Of a stretch of 64,000 nt of DNA, positions 28,386-37,459 are shown one piece after another. The position numbers were made by a program, and so were the translations under genes. Origin of the DNA: Foliamicus sp963666765 (GTDB lineage Bacteria; Pseudomonadota; Gammaproteobacteria; Steroidobacterales; Foliamicaceae); assembly GCA_963666765.1 (NCBI GenBank), contig OY762933.1, positions 1,860,001 through 1,924,000 of the forward strand, given 5' to 3'. Position 1 is the stretch's first letter, and every line of letters starts with the position of its first letter. A model generated the notes under the pieces. That model saw nothing but the letters and a program-made list of their open reading frames with translations, was not told the DNA's origin and made no database searches.

Positions 28386-30719
28386 CTACAGTCCGTATGT
28401 CAGCGTCAGGCCCAGCGTCTGCTTGTCGGCGAAAATCGGCACGTACGACGTGCCAAAACCCGTAGCTATGAAGAACGCACTGGTCGCATATTCTTCGTCC
28501 AACAGGTTTCTCGACCAAAGCGCCGCGCTCCACGATCCGTTGCTGACCTGAAACCGTGCATGCACCACCGTGCGGTCCGGCAGCCAGGCGAGATTCATCT
28601 CATCCATGTACTGCTTGGTCTGGTGAATCACGTCGCCGCGCAGAAACCAGTCCCAGCCCGTCGGCAACGCCCCGCTGAAGGTGGCCCCAACGTTGAGCTG
28701 AAACGGCGGCTGGCGCTGGATATCGTTGCCGCCGATCGACCCGTCGCTGGGACAGGCGACGCCATCGCAGGCGCCCAGCGAACCGATACGGCCGCTCACG
28801 GCACCGCTCTCGTATTCCGCATTGGAAAACGAGACCGCATAGTCCAGGGTGAAGTTGTCCGTCGCGGCCCAGGCGCCGTCAAGTTCGATTCCCCAGATTT
28901 TTGCGCCGCCGGTATTGCCCACGATAGCGGGCGCCAGGACGCCCTGTGGGAGATCCGTAGGCGAGGTGTTGATCTGCAGATTGGTCCAGTCCGTGTAATA
29001 AACGGCCACGTTGGCCAGCCAGCGGCCGTCCATCAGCGTATTCTTGCTGCCGACTTCGAAAGTCCAGTTCTCGTCCGGTTCGAAGCTGCGCTGCGCTTCA
29101 TCGAAGACCGTATTGTTGAACCCGCCGGACTTGGCGCCCTTGGCGAGACTGGCATAGACCATCCGGTCCTCGCTCATGCGGTAATCCACCGTAAAACGGG
29201 GCGTGAACGGCGACCAGCTGTCCTCGAATTTGGGGCTGTCTGCGAGCCTCGTATTGGAATCCAGGAATTTGTCCTCGTCGGTGATTCGGGCTTCCGCTCC
29301 CACGCGCCAGAGGCCGTCAGAAGACTCCCAGCCGATACGGCCGAATATCGCGTCCGTATCCACAGTGGTCCGGGCCCGGGTAAGCGCCAGCGCGGCGATG
29401 CCGCTGATGCCGTCGTTCGGATCGACGTCGAAGGGCTCGGTGCCGTTCAAGGGCGCGAACGCAAAGTCGAACAAGTCGAAGTCCTTGATTTCCGATTGGA
29501 AGGCGCCCAGCGATGCGGACCACGAGCCCTGTTCGAAATCGATCCGGATTTCGTGGGACGTGTACTCGCTCGTTCCCGCCGGCGTAACGTTCACGTAGTT
29601 CACCGGCGAGGCGGGATTGAAAAAGTTGAACGAGCCAAGCGCCGGATCGCGATCGCCGGCGCCGGCCGCGATCACCTCCGAATCCACGCTCCCGAACTGG
29701 TAGGCGATGCGCCAGTTCTCGTTAAGGTCGACCACCACGCCGGCGTGGATGAAGTCGGACTCCACATCCAGCAGATAGCCGCGAGGATCGGAAGTCGCCT
29801 TCGTTTCCGGCGGGCTGCCGCCCGGCAATGGCGAGAACGTGGTGGGCAGTTCGCCGCAATAGAAGCGATCCGCCGCCCCACCGAAGAAGGTCCGCGAACA
29901 GTTGGTATCACCCGGCGCCTCGATGCGAACGCTCCCCTTCGTTTCCTGGAAGCGCTCCACGCTGTAGTAATCCAGATCCACCGCTACCTGCTCCGTCGGG
30001 CGGAACTCGACGTTCAGGCCCAGCGTCAGGTTGTCCCAGCCGCCCAGGTTGCCAACTGTCCCGCGATCGCTGTAGCCCGCGGAATTGGGATGCTCGTTGG
30101 CCCAGGTGCCGTCGAACTCGCTGTCGCTCACGAGCAGGCGCAGGCCGAGCACATCGGCGATGATGGGCCCGCCGACCTCGCCGTAAAGGTCCAGGCGTTC
30201 ATCCGTGCCTGCGGTGACCTGAACCGACCCGCTCAACTCCTCGCCCGGTCCTCCACTGACGTAATTGACGGCCCCCAGGAAGGCATTGCGCCCGAACAGC
30301 GCGCTTTGGGGCCCCTTCACCACCTCGATCCGCTCGAATCCGCCGACGCCAAGGTCCACCATGTACTGGCGCGGAAGATAGATTCCGTCCAGGTAGATCG
30401 ACGTGGTGTGGTCCAGGTCCTGGATGCGCATCTGGGCGCCGCCGCGAATCACCGCGACCCCGTAACCGCCGCCAAAATCTTCATAAGCAAAACCGGACGT
30501 CGCGTGGGCGACGTCCTCCAGTTCGCGCATGCTGCGGCGGGCGATCTCTTCGGCCGAGAACGCCGTGATCGCGAGCGGCACTTCCTGCAGCCGCTCCTCC
30601 GCCTTGCGCGCGGTCACGATGATCTCCTCGAAGACCTCCGCCTCGTCGCCGGTCTGGGCCGCCAGGGTTGTTGCAAGCAGGACCAGAGCAGCCCCCGTAA
30701 GTTTTTGTGTGCAAGACAT
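28386..30719 (-). CDS. TonB-dependent outer-membrane receptor 2
   Basis: A 777-residue receptor when started at ATG 30719, preceded by GAGAGGG. Signal peptide ends near TLAAQ. The TonB-box-like segment is FEEIIVTARKAEERLQ, and the plug contains RIEVVKGPQSALFGR and AFLGAVNYVSGGPGEEL. The barrel is complete, with a large extracellular loop around NCSRTFFGGAADRFYCGELP and the usual YRMSEDRMVYASLAKGAKSGGFN strand pair. The C-terminus is LTLTYGL, without a terminal aromatic residue. It is the first gene of a minus-strand operon with the AxxR hydrolase-like protein and DUF1838 copy 3. The 152-nt gap to the upstream alpha/beta hydrolase gene probably holds its own promoter. Confidence 0.92.
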   Translation of the reverse strand: MSCTQKLTGAALVLLATTLAAQTGDEAEVFEEIIVTARKAEERLQEVPLAITAFSAEEIARRSMRELEDVAHATSGFAYEDFGGGYGVAVIRGGAQMRIQDLDHTTSIYLDGIYLPRQYMVDLGVGGFERIEVVKGPQSALFGRNAFLGAVNYVSGGPGEELSGSVQVTAGTDERLDLYGEVGGPIIADVLGLRLLVSDSEFDGTWANEHPNSAGYSDRGTVGNLGGWDNLTLGLNVEFRPTEQVAVDLDYYSVERFQETKGSVRIEAPGDTNCSRTFFGGAADRFYCGELPTTFSPLPGGSPPETKATSDPRGYLLDVESDFIHAGVVVDLNENWRIAYQFGSVDSEVIAAGAGDRDPALGSFNFFNPASPVNYVNVTPAGTSEYTSHEIRIDFEQGSWSASLGAFQSEIKDFDLFDFAFAPLNGTEPFDVDPNDGISGIAALALTRARTTVDTDAIFGRIGWESSDGLWRVGAEARITDEDKFLDSNTRLADSPKFEDSWSPFTPRFTVDYRMSEDRMVYASLAKGAKSGGFNNTVFDEAQRSFEPDENWTFEVGSKNTLMDGRWLANVAVYYTDWTNLQINTSPTDLPQGVLAPAIVGNTGGAKIWGIELDGAWAATDNFTLDYAVSFSNAEYESGAVSGRIGSLGACDGVACPSDGSIGGNDIQRQPPFQLNVGATFSGALPTGWDWFLRGDVIHQTKQYMDEMNLAWLPDRTVVHARFQVSNGSWSAALWSRNLLDEEYATSAFFIATGFGTSYVPIFADKQTLGLTLTYGL

Positions 30720-30871
30720 ACAACCCTCTCTAAGAACAGCAGCCACCTGTCCGAAGCTAACGGAACCTGCACGGCGACGCAAATCCGCATACACAGCGCG
30801 CATAGCGGCATGCCTGGGCGTGATCGCGAACCGGGAGCGCCGGCACCCTTCGCTCGCTGGCAGCTGCCGGG

Positions 30872-31801
30872 CTAATGCGACTTGATTGTGAGTGTTTGCT
30901 CCGCGAAGCGCCGCAGATCGGCGTTGAAGCGTTCCGGCTGCTCGATAAACACCGAGTGCCCGGCCCCTTCGTACACGGTAAGGCTCATGTTCTCGTGACT
31001 TGCAGCGAGTTCAGCCCCGTCGTCGAGCTGATAAGGATTGTCCTTCTCTCCCAGGCAAAACAGCACCGGCAGGGACAGTTGCCCGACCATGTCCTGGTTA
31101 TCGAGCCGGCGGTGCGCCATGGCGCGCCGGACATAGGGCGGCAGCATCAGGCCGATGGCCCGAAACAACTGGAGCTCTTGTTCGGGCAGGGGTGATGCCG
31201 TAAGCAGGGGGATCACCCGCTCGCCGGCGCGAATATAGTCGATCAGGTCCGGGCTGCTCTGCAGTTCGCGGATTTTCGCAAACTCCTCGGCGTCGGGGTC
31301 GTCGTCCCCCGAGGGCATCCGGAAGGGCCTCAGGGCGCCCTGGCCGCCGGTCAGAATGATTCCCGCGATGCCGCTGTCGCCGAACTCGCGGATATAGTCC
31401 ATCGCGACCATCGTGCCGTACGACCAGGCGACCACCACCGGCCGGTCCAGCCCGGTCGCCGCGATCACGGCGGCGACGTCCCGGGCCCAAACCGCGGACT
31501 CGCTGTAGGACTCCGTAGTCCACGGCTTGCCGGACGCCCCATGCCCCCTGAGGTCGAAGGACACGAGGTAATAATCATCAGCGAGATTCGAATCCATTTG
31601 CCGGACGAAACTGTAGTGGCTTTGACCGAAGCCATGGATAAGCAGGATCGCGGGCGAGGCCGGGTCCCCGGCCGTGACGACGTTAAGAGGCACGCCGTCC
31701 GCGCCTTCCACCGTTCGGTAGTCCCAGTCCGCCAGCGAGTACTGCGGCAGCAGCACCGCAAACAGCAGCGCAACAAGAGGCAAGAGCCTTCGCAAATTCA
31801 T
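30872..31801 (-). CDS. Exported alpha/beta hydrolase
   Basis: A 309-residue alpha/beta-fold hydrolase with a Sec signal (LLPLVALLFAVLLPQYSLA). The oxyanion-hole strand is LLIHGFGQSHYSF, the nucleophile elbow is AWSYGT, the likely acid is the Asp in LGEKDNPY, and the catalytic His lies in GAGHSVFIEQPE. All triad residues are present. It resembles haloperoxidase, epoxide hydrolase and esterase-type enzymes, and the true substrate is not evident. Its ATG overlaps the stop of DUF1838 copy 4 (ATGA), so the two are translationally coupled and probably work together in the periplasm. Confidence 0.9.
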   Translation of the reverse strand: MNLRRLLPLVALLFAVLLPQYSLADWDYRTVEGADGVPLNVVTAGDPASPAILLIHGFGQSHYSFVRQMDSNLADDYYLVSFDLRGHGASGKPWTTESYSESAVWARDVAAVIAATGLDRPVVVAWSYGTMVAMDYIREFGDSGIAGIILTGGQGALRPFRMPSGDDDPDAEEFAKIRELQSSPDLIDYIRAGERVIPLLTASPLPEQELQLFRAIGLMLPPYVRRAMAHRRLDNQDMVGQLSLPVLFCLGEKDNPYQLDDGAELAASHENMSLTVYEGAGHSVFIEQPERFNADLRRFAEQTLTIKSH

Positions 31802-32613
31802 AGGTTGTCCTCCTCAAGGAATTCCGGATCCAGCGTTCGCAACTCGGCCTGAATGGCCTGCGGATAATCGCCCGGACCGGCCAGCTTGGCGCCGGCCGCA
31901 TGCCACCAGAGCGAACCCGGCCGCTGCATGCGCATCCACTCGCGCCAGTGCTCGACCGCGGTGAAACTCAGCCGGCACGGGACCCGGGTCGCCATGGGAT
32001 CGGCCAGTTGCCCAGCATCTCCGGAAAAGATCATAAGGTCGGTATCCGGCTGCAACGCGCGCGCCACCGGGCTTGCGATGCGGTCCGTCAGGTGCACGAC
32101 GTCGCCCAGCATGAACCACGGACGGATTGCGCGTGGCGGCGTGCCGGGTTCGTCTTCCACGGGCGCCATGCCATCAGTGAGCAACCGCGCGGCCGATGGT
32201 CCGTAACGCGTGACCGGCGGCTCGCAAAGCCTGTCGTTATACGGATTCAGCCAGTTCTTGAGCGGCTGTTCCGTTTCCCAATCCAGCAGGATGCCCACGT
32301 AGCGGGTTTCCAGGAGAAATTCCAGCGCGGACACCCGCGTATAGCGGCTGCGCTGCGCGCCGATCAGCTTGAACAGCGGCCGTGGCGCCTCTTCGGACAC
32401 CAGCCCGTACACGTCGCCCCGGACAATGTCGTAGACCGGCCCGCCGGCCAGGTCGCCACGCAACTTGACGTAAGCCGTGAGGTTGCTCTCGGGGTCGTCG
32501 AGCCCGAGTTCGGTTTCGGGGACGCCGGAATTCTTCGCCCACGCGTGACGCTCCACGCCGATCCCCAGAGAGCCGATGCCGGCAAGCGCTGCGCGGCGTG
32601 TCATTTCTGCCAT
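31798..32613 (-). CDS. DUF1838 family exported protein, copy 4 (twin-arginine signal)
   Basis: A 271-residue protein when started at ATG 32613, which has GGAGG about 10 nt ahead. MTRRAALAGIGSLGIG is a short Tat-like signal. The N-domain reads YVKLRGDLAGGPVYDIVRG and the family motif is LLDWETEQPLKNWLNPYND, with the Asp at residue 111. The end has WREWMRMQRPG...LDPEFLEED. It is the most divergent of the six copies around the motif. It is 159 nt downstream of TonB receptor 3 and is coupled by a 4-nt overlap to an exported alpha/beta hydrolase, giving a second receptor + DUF1838 + hydrolase group. Confidence 0.83.
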   Translation of the reverse strand: MAEMTRRAALAGIGSLGIGVERHAWAKNSGVPETELGLDDPESNLTAYVKLRGDLAGGPVYDIVRGDVYGLVSEEAPRPLFKLIGAQRSRYTRVSALEFLLETRYVGILLDWETEQPLKNWLNPYNDRLCEPPVTRYGPSAARLLTDGMAPVEDEPGTPPRAIRPWFMLGDVVHLTDRIASPVARALQPDTDLMIFSGDAGQLADPMATRVPCRLSFTAVEHWREWMRMQRPGSLWWHAAGAKLAGPGDYPQAIQAELRTLDPEFLEEDNL

Positions 32614-32772
32614 TATCCGGTTTCCTCCAGCGAGGCGAGGCGCCAGTCCTGGCAATCGAGGCGCAGTGCAGCGTTCGGCCAACCGTTGATCCGGTCGATC
32701 CTGAAGTCGTCGCGGCGCGCTGAAGGTGAGTGTGAAAGAGACGTTCCCTTCCGCACCTCCATTGCTCTGATT

Positions 32773-35175
32773 CTAAAAGCTCGCGGCCAGCGTCAGGCCG
32801 TACGTGCGCGGCTCGGGCAACGTCAGCTGGTAACCCAGCGTACCGGTCAGGAAACTGCCCGTGGTGCGCTGCGATGAAAGCACGGAGTCGTCATCGGTCA
32901 CGTTTTCGACCCACAAGGTAACGCTGTAGCGATCGTTGCGCCAGCCACCGCGAAGATTGTGCAGCACCGCCTCCTCTGTCTTGGCAAGGTTGATCACCCA
33001 GGTCCAGGTTGACGACTGATACCAGGCATCCCAGCGGGCGAACCACTCGCCGTCGCCAGTCCAGATGTTCTCGGCGGGCATATTGAAGTCCAGAGCAAAT
33101 GTCGCGGCATGATCCGGCGAGCGGGCCACCTCCAGGCCACTTGCATCAGCGCTGCCATAGACCCGTCTGTTCTGGTTATCCTGATAAACCTTGATTTCGC
33201 TGCTGTTGTGGTTGTAGGACGCGGTGCCGCGCCAGTTCTCGCTGAACGCCCAGCTTGCCGCCAGCTCAAACCCCCAGATGTCGGTGCTGCCGTTACTGTC
33301 GTAATCGACCTGTGCGCCGAGCCGGTCCGACCCCTGAATGAAACGGCCGTCACCGTTGCTGTCCACGTCTCTGGTGAAGCCCCTGAAGCGCTGGTTTCTC
33401 CATTGCATGACATAGACCGCCCCGTTGACGTAGCCCCTGCCGCCGGCGAGGGTGTGCTTGCCGCCGAACTCGAAGGAGTCAAGCTCGGCCTGCAGGACCT
33501 CGTAGCCGATCCCTTCCGACGCGTTGAACGCCGGGAACGCGACCGTGGGCTCCAACTGGATGACCTCGGGATTGAAGCCGCCCGGATTGTTGCCCTTCGA
33601 ATAGCTTGCATAAAGCAGGGTGTTGTCAGTCAACTTGTAGTCAACGATGACCCGCGGCAGCTCCGCCTCGAAATCGGCGGCCAGGTCGACCTCGGCCCCG
33701 CCGAAGGGCTGCGCCGTACCGATGGGATCGTTCGGATCGAGCGGCATGGCCTCCTGTATCACGGAGGAGGCGTTCGCAAGCTCTTCCTCTTCATAACGGA
33801 ATTCAAGGCTGACTGTCAGCTGCTCGGTAATGTCATAAGCCACGCTGGCGAATATCGCCTGGTTTTCGACGTTCTGGGCAATGACTGGAGTAGGAGAGAA
33901 AAGGCCGCGGCCGCCTCTTCCGCTGATCGCGCCGATGGTCGGGTCGAAGCAGAAGGGTCCACCGCCAGGGCAGGGGAAGGCGGTTAATCCTTCTTTGCCG
34001 TACGTCAGGTCGAGATAGTAGGCGCCCACCATCCAGCGCAGCCTTTTGTCCTGGGGCGAGGTCAGGCGCACTTCCTGGGACCACGACTCGTCCTTCCATC
34101 CCACGTAGACCTGAAGCTCGTCCGTGAGGAGTTCGCGCAATTCCGCCGTGTCCTCGCGGTACTGACCCGTCACTGAGCTCAACGTGTAGCCGCCGATGTC
34201 CCAGTCAATATTCAGGCTGGTGAGTTCGGTTGTGCGATCAAGTCCCATGTTGTCCTTGTAGACCGTATCCTCCACAGGCGACGTGTCGATGGCGATGCCG
34301 TTGGAGATCAGGCCTCGGCTCAGCGTTCCGCAGTAGTAATTGCTGGTCCCCATAACACCGTTGGTGGTGAACGGCCCGCAATTGTTGTTCTCGCCCTTGA
34401 CCAGAAACTGAACCGCCAGCCCGTCGTCGTCCTCGGTTCGCACATGACGCAGCTTGATGGAGAGGTCTTCCGTCGGCGTGGCGTAGAGAGTCACGCTGCC
34501 GGCGTTCGTCTGCTGGGAGCCCAGATCACCGCCGGTGGGGTGCTCGTTTTTCCAGGCCCCGTCGTAAGTGTAAAACCGGCCGGACGCCCGGAAGTACAGT
34601 CGGTCTTCAACGATCGGACCCTCGGCGCTGACCCACACGTCCGCGCGGCCGCTGTCGCCCAGGATCAGGTTGATGTCGCCGTTGAAGTCATCGCCCGGCG
34701 TCCTGCTGATGAAATTGATCGCACCGCCGAAGGTGGCCCGGCCGAAAAAGGCGCTTTGCGGGCCTTTCACGACCTCCACGCGCTCGATGTCGTTCATGGA
34801 AAGCCACTGGCTGGTTCCCGGCAGATAGACGCCGTCCACGAAGGCGGATGATGTCTGCGAGCTGCGCACGCTCGAAGGGGGGTCGATGGCGCGAAACCGG
34901 ATCGCCGGATTGTTGCGGTTTCCGGTGTGGTTGCTCATGTGCACGCCCGGAACGAACTGAAGCATGTCTTCGACATCGGTGATCTGCTGCTCCCTGAGCT
35001 GCTCGGAGCTGAAAGCCGCGACGCTCAGCGGGATGTCCTGAATCGACTCGTCGCGCTTGCGCGCTGTCACCACGATTTCTTCAAGCGCAAGATCTTGCGC
35101 CATGACTGCCATATCGGCAGCGAACAGACTCATTACGGCGGCGCCTATCAACAGGCGATTGTGCAGACTACGCAT
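32773..35175 (-). CDS. TonB-dependent outer-membrane receptor 3
   Basis: An 800-residue receptor when started at ATG 35175, preceded by GGGAGGGGACACC. Signal peptide ends near AVMAQ. The TonB-box-like segment is LEEIVVTARKRDESIQ. Plug features include RVEVVKGPQSAFFGRATFGG and INFISRTPGDDF. The barrel is complete and ends LTLAASF, with the standard terminal Phe of outer-membrane proteins. It lies between the nitrilase-family gene (96 nt upstream) and DUF1838 copy 4 (159 nt downstream), all on the same strand. It belongs to the same broad class as receptors 1 and 2 but differs in the loops, so the three may import related but distinct molecules. Confidence 0.92.
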   Translation of the reverse strand: MRSLHNRLLIGAAVMSLFAADMAVMAQDLALEEIVVTARKRDESIQDIPLSVAAFSSEQLREQQITDVEDMLQFVPGVHMSNHTGNRNNPAIRFRAIDPPSSVRSSQTSSAFVDGVYLPGTSQWLSMNDIERVEVVKGPQSAFFGRATFGGAINFISRTPGDDFNGDINLILGDSGRADVWVSAEGPIVEDRLYFRASGRFYTYDGAWKNEHPTGGDLGSQQTNAGSVTLYATPTEDLSIKLRHVRTEDDDGLAVQFLVKGENNNCGPFTTNGVMGTSNYYCGTLSRGLISNGIAIDTSPVEDTVYKDNMGLDRTTELTSLNIDWDIGGYTLSSVTGQYREDTAELRELLTDELQVYVGWKDESWSQEVRLTSPQDKRLRWMVGAYYLDLTYGKEGLTAFPCPGGGPFCFDPTIGAISGRGGRGLFSPTPVIAQNVENQAIFASVAYDITEQLTVSLEFRYEEEELANASSVIQEAMPLDPNDPIGTAQPFGGAEVDLAADFEAELPRVIVDYKLTDNTLLYASYSKGNNPGGFNPEVIQLEPTVAFPAFNASEGIGYEVLQAELDSFEFGGKHTLAGGRGYVNGAVYVMQWRNQRFRGFTRDVDSNGDGRFIQGSDRLGAQVDYDSNGSTDIWGFELAASWAFSENWRGTASYNHNSSEIKVYQDNQNRRVYGSADASGLEVARSPDHAATFALDFNMPAENIWTGDGEWFARWDAWYQSSTWTWVINLAKTEEAVLHNLRGGWRNDRYSVTLWVENVTDDDSVLSSQRTTGSFLTGTLGYQLTLPEPRTYGLTLAASF

Positions 35176-35271
35176 GGTGTCCCCTCCCAACTAGTCTTGA
35201 TGATGCTTGTTCAGCGGCCAATGCCGCGGACCAAGCCTCACTATGTTAACGGCTGTTAACCACAAATTTGA

Positions 35272-36441
35272 TTACCAGTTCCGGATGCTGGTGAAATGGC
35301 GCGATGCGTCCGCGGCATCCACGGGCTGATAGGACGCCTGCGAATTGGGACCGTCGCGCGGCACGTACCGCTCGTAGACCGGCCGCAGCATCTCCATCGG
35401 AACGCCGGGCGGAATGGAACGTGAGCCGCGGAATGCGGCCATCGGAATGGTTGTCCGCACGAACTCCTCGTGCACCGACCGGGCGCGCGCCGCGATCGTT
35501 CCGCGCGGATCGAAGATGGCCGTGTCGCCCGAACCCGAGAACTCCGGAAAGCCCGGTTGCTCCGGCGAGACGGACTGGTTGCAGACGACGCTCCAGAGCC
35601 GGTTGTGCCGCGCGATTGTCTGGGCCCCGGTCAGGCTGTAACCCCCCGAAGACGAGCTCAGGCGGATTTCCAGACCCTTCATGGCGAGCGCACGTATCAC
35701 GTCCGGCTGGCTGGGCGTGATCGAGCAGGAAATATTGCCGATATCGGTGCGCGCCACCTGCAACACGGCATCCTCTCCGTACATCTCGCGGTAGCGGTCG
35801 AGCACATCGTAGATCCCGGTCGTAAAGATGTCCCAGCCGGGAATGAATCCGCGAATATTGTTGGTCTTCCAGTGATTGGCGACCACATTGCCCTCGGGGC
35901 CGATCAGCACGCCGTTGAGCAGCAGATGGCCCGGCCAGTCCGGGTCTTTGGCATAGGTGCCGAAAGTGATGTAGCAGCCGTATTCCTTCGCTTTCTTGCC
36001 CAGCGCCTCGGTTTCCGGCCCCGGTATTTCGATGGCCACGCGCAGCACTTCTTCGCGGGTCCATGGATTCCAGCCCATGATCGGCTGCTCGTGGAAGCAC
36101 ACGAGGTCCTGCGGGCCCCCAAAACCATTTGCCTTGTCTATCAGTTCGAGCATGTGGTCGAGGTTCGCCTTCATCTCATGTGCGGGATTCGCCGTGTCGC
36201 GGACCGCGCGCATGATGGATTGCACGGCGGTCACCCGCAGCGTGTCCTTGCGCAGCGGCACGCGCTCGTAGTTGCCGTCCGCCGCCACGCTGACGGCTCC
36301 CCCGCCGCCCGCCGCAGCGCCTTCGGCCCTTGCAGCCCCGCTTCCCAATGCCAGGGCCACTGCGCCGGCCGAACCGGCCGCCAGTATCTCCCGGCGCCGC
36401 GGGGACCGCGGAGAATCGTTCCTGTCGAGCTTGTCACTCAT
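35272..36441 (-). CDS. Exported carbon-nitrogen hydrolase (nitrilase superfamily)
   Basis: A 389-residue nitrilase-superfamily enzyme with a Tat signal: SPRRREILAAGSAGAVALAL in the first 35 residues. The catalytic triad is complete: Glu118 in FHEQPIMGW, Lys192 in NHWKTNNIRG, and Cys239 in GNISCSITPSQPDVIRAL. The family hydrolyses nitriles, amides or carbamoyl groups. Most bacterial members are cytoplasmic, so Tat export is unusual and places the reaction in the periplasm. It is the third gene of a very tight operon: DUF1838 copy 5, alpha/beta hydrolase and this gene, with gaps of 4 and 3 nt. TonB receptor 3 follows. This suggests that the imported substrate contains an amide-like bond. Confidence 0.9.
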   Translation of the reverse strand: MSDKLDRNDSPRSPRRREILAAGSAGAVALALGSGAARAEGAAAGGGGAVSVAADGNYERVPLRKDTLRVTAVQSIMRAVRDTANPAHEMKANLDHMLELIDKANGFGGPQDLVCFHEQPIMGWNPWTREEVLRVAIEIPGPETEALGKKAKEYGCYITFGTYAKDPDWPGHLLLNGVLIGPEGNVVANHWKTNNIRGFIPGWDIFTTGIYDVLDRYREMYGEDAVLQVARTDIGNISCSITPSQPDVIRALAMKGLEIRLSSSSGGYSLTGAQTIARHNRLWSVVCNQSVSPEQPGFPEFSGSGDTAIFDPRGTIAARARSVHEEFVRTTIPMAAFRGSRSIPPGVPMEMLRPVYERYVPRDGPNSQASYQPVDAADASRHFTSIRNW

Positions 36442-36444
36442 GCC

Positions 36445-37455
36445 TTACCCCCTTGGTTGTAAATCAGAGACCGTCGGGCCGATCCTGCGGTCCAGAAACT
36501 CTTTCAAGGCGCGGCCGGTGGCTTCCGGCATCGAGATATGCAGAAAGTGCCCGCCGCCCTCGAAGATGATCTTTTCCGTGCTCTCGGCGTTCTTCATCGC
36601 ATCGACGAAGGCCTGGGCGGTTTCCGGCGAAAGCGCCCTGCTCGCGCCGCCCCACATCACCAGCGCCGGCGCGCGTACCCGGCCGAGCACGCGCTCCGGG
36701 TTCCCACGTTCGTACATCTGCCAGGCAATAAACCCTTCACGGTCACGGCCGATCATGTTCCAGTAGTCGGTCTTTCGCCGGATCAGTTCCTCGGTAATGT
36801 TGCCGTGGTCGTTTACCGAGAGGCGAAGGTTGGCGCCCATTTCCTCGGTCGTGAAACGTTTCGGCGCAAACACGGCCGACGTATCGCGCACGCGGTCCGT
36901 GGTGCCTCCACGGCCGCCGTACTCCACGCCCGCCGAGTTCTGCAACACCAGGGCGGTCACGCGGTCCGTGCGTGTCCCGGCATACCGGAACGCCACCAGG
37001 CCGCCGTAGGACGTTCCGGCGATTGCGAAACGGTCGATTTTCAGGTGGTCCATCAGGCTGTCCACCAGCGTCAGGAACCGGTCGATGGAGTAGTTGCCGC
37101 TCGGCACGGGGCCCGTCAGGCCGAACGCCGGCAAATCGAAGCGCACGACTCGGTAGTCGTCGCCGAGGATCTCCACCCAGCCGTCGTAATCCTTGAGATC
37201 GCCCGTCGAACTGTGCACGAGCAGGACCGCGGGGCCCGACCCCTGGTCCTTGTAGTGGACCCGGATACCGTCGTTGCCTTCGAGCACGACGAACCTGGAA
37301 TCCGGGTCCGCATACCTGGCGACGATCTCCTCGTAGGTGATCGTGCCGGCCGACTCGGGCCCGGCAGCGGCCCGGGATAACCCGGTAAATGGCGCCAGCG
37401 CGCCAAGAGCCGCAACACAAACCAGCAGTACGGGCCAGTTGAGACGCGGCGTCAT
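36445..37455 (-). CDS. Exported alpha/beta hydrolase with atypical acid position
   Basis: A 336-residue protein with a Sec signal ending near SRAAA. The nucleophile elbow is GTSYGG and the catalytic His is in FEGGGHFLHISMPEATG. After strand 7, where these enzymes normally have the Asp (as in WGEKD), the sequence is MWGGASRALS, so the acid is missing or supplied elsewhere. The oxyanion strand reads LLVHSSTGDLKDYDGW rather than the usual HG. Ester or related hydrolysis is plausible but not assured. Gaps of 4 nt to DUF1838 copy 5 and 3 nt to the nitrilase-family gene make a tight operon. Confidence 0.88.
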   Translation of the reverse strand: MTPRLNWPVLLVCVAALGALAPFTGLSRAAAGPESAGTITYEEIVARYADPDSRFVVLEGNDGIRVHYKDQGSGPAVLLVHSSTGDLKDYDGWVEILGDDYRVVRFDLPAFGLTGPVPSGNYSIDRFLTLVDSLMDHLKIDRFAIAGTSYGGLVAFRYAGTRTDRVTALVLQNSAGVEYGGRGGTTDRVRDTSAVFAPKRFTTEEMGANLRLSVNDHGNITEELIRRKTDYWNMIGRDREGFIAWQMYERGNPERVLGRVRAPALVMWGGASRALSPETAQAFVDAMKNAESTEKIIFEGGGHFLHISMPEATGRALKEFLDRRIGPTVSDLQPRG

Positions 37456-37459
37456 GCTG

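Noticed and set aside
26682..30875. A 1397-codon open frame on the plus strand
   Set aside because: It is antisense to DUF1838 copy 3, the AxxR hydrolase-like gene and TonB receptor 2, all of which have clear family motifs. Long antisense frames are expected at this GC content, and its translation is Arg/Gly/Ala-rich with no recognisable motif.
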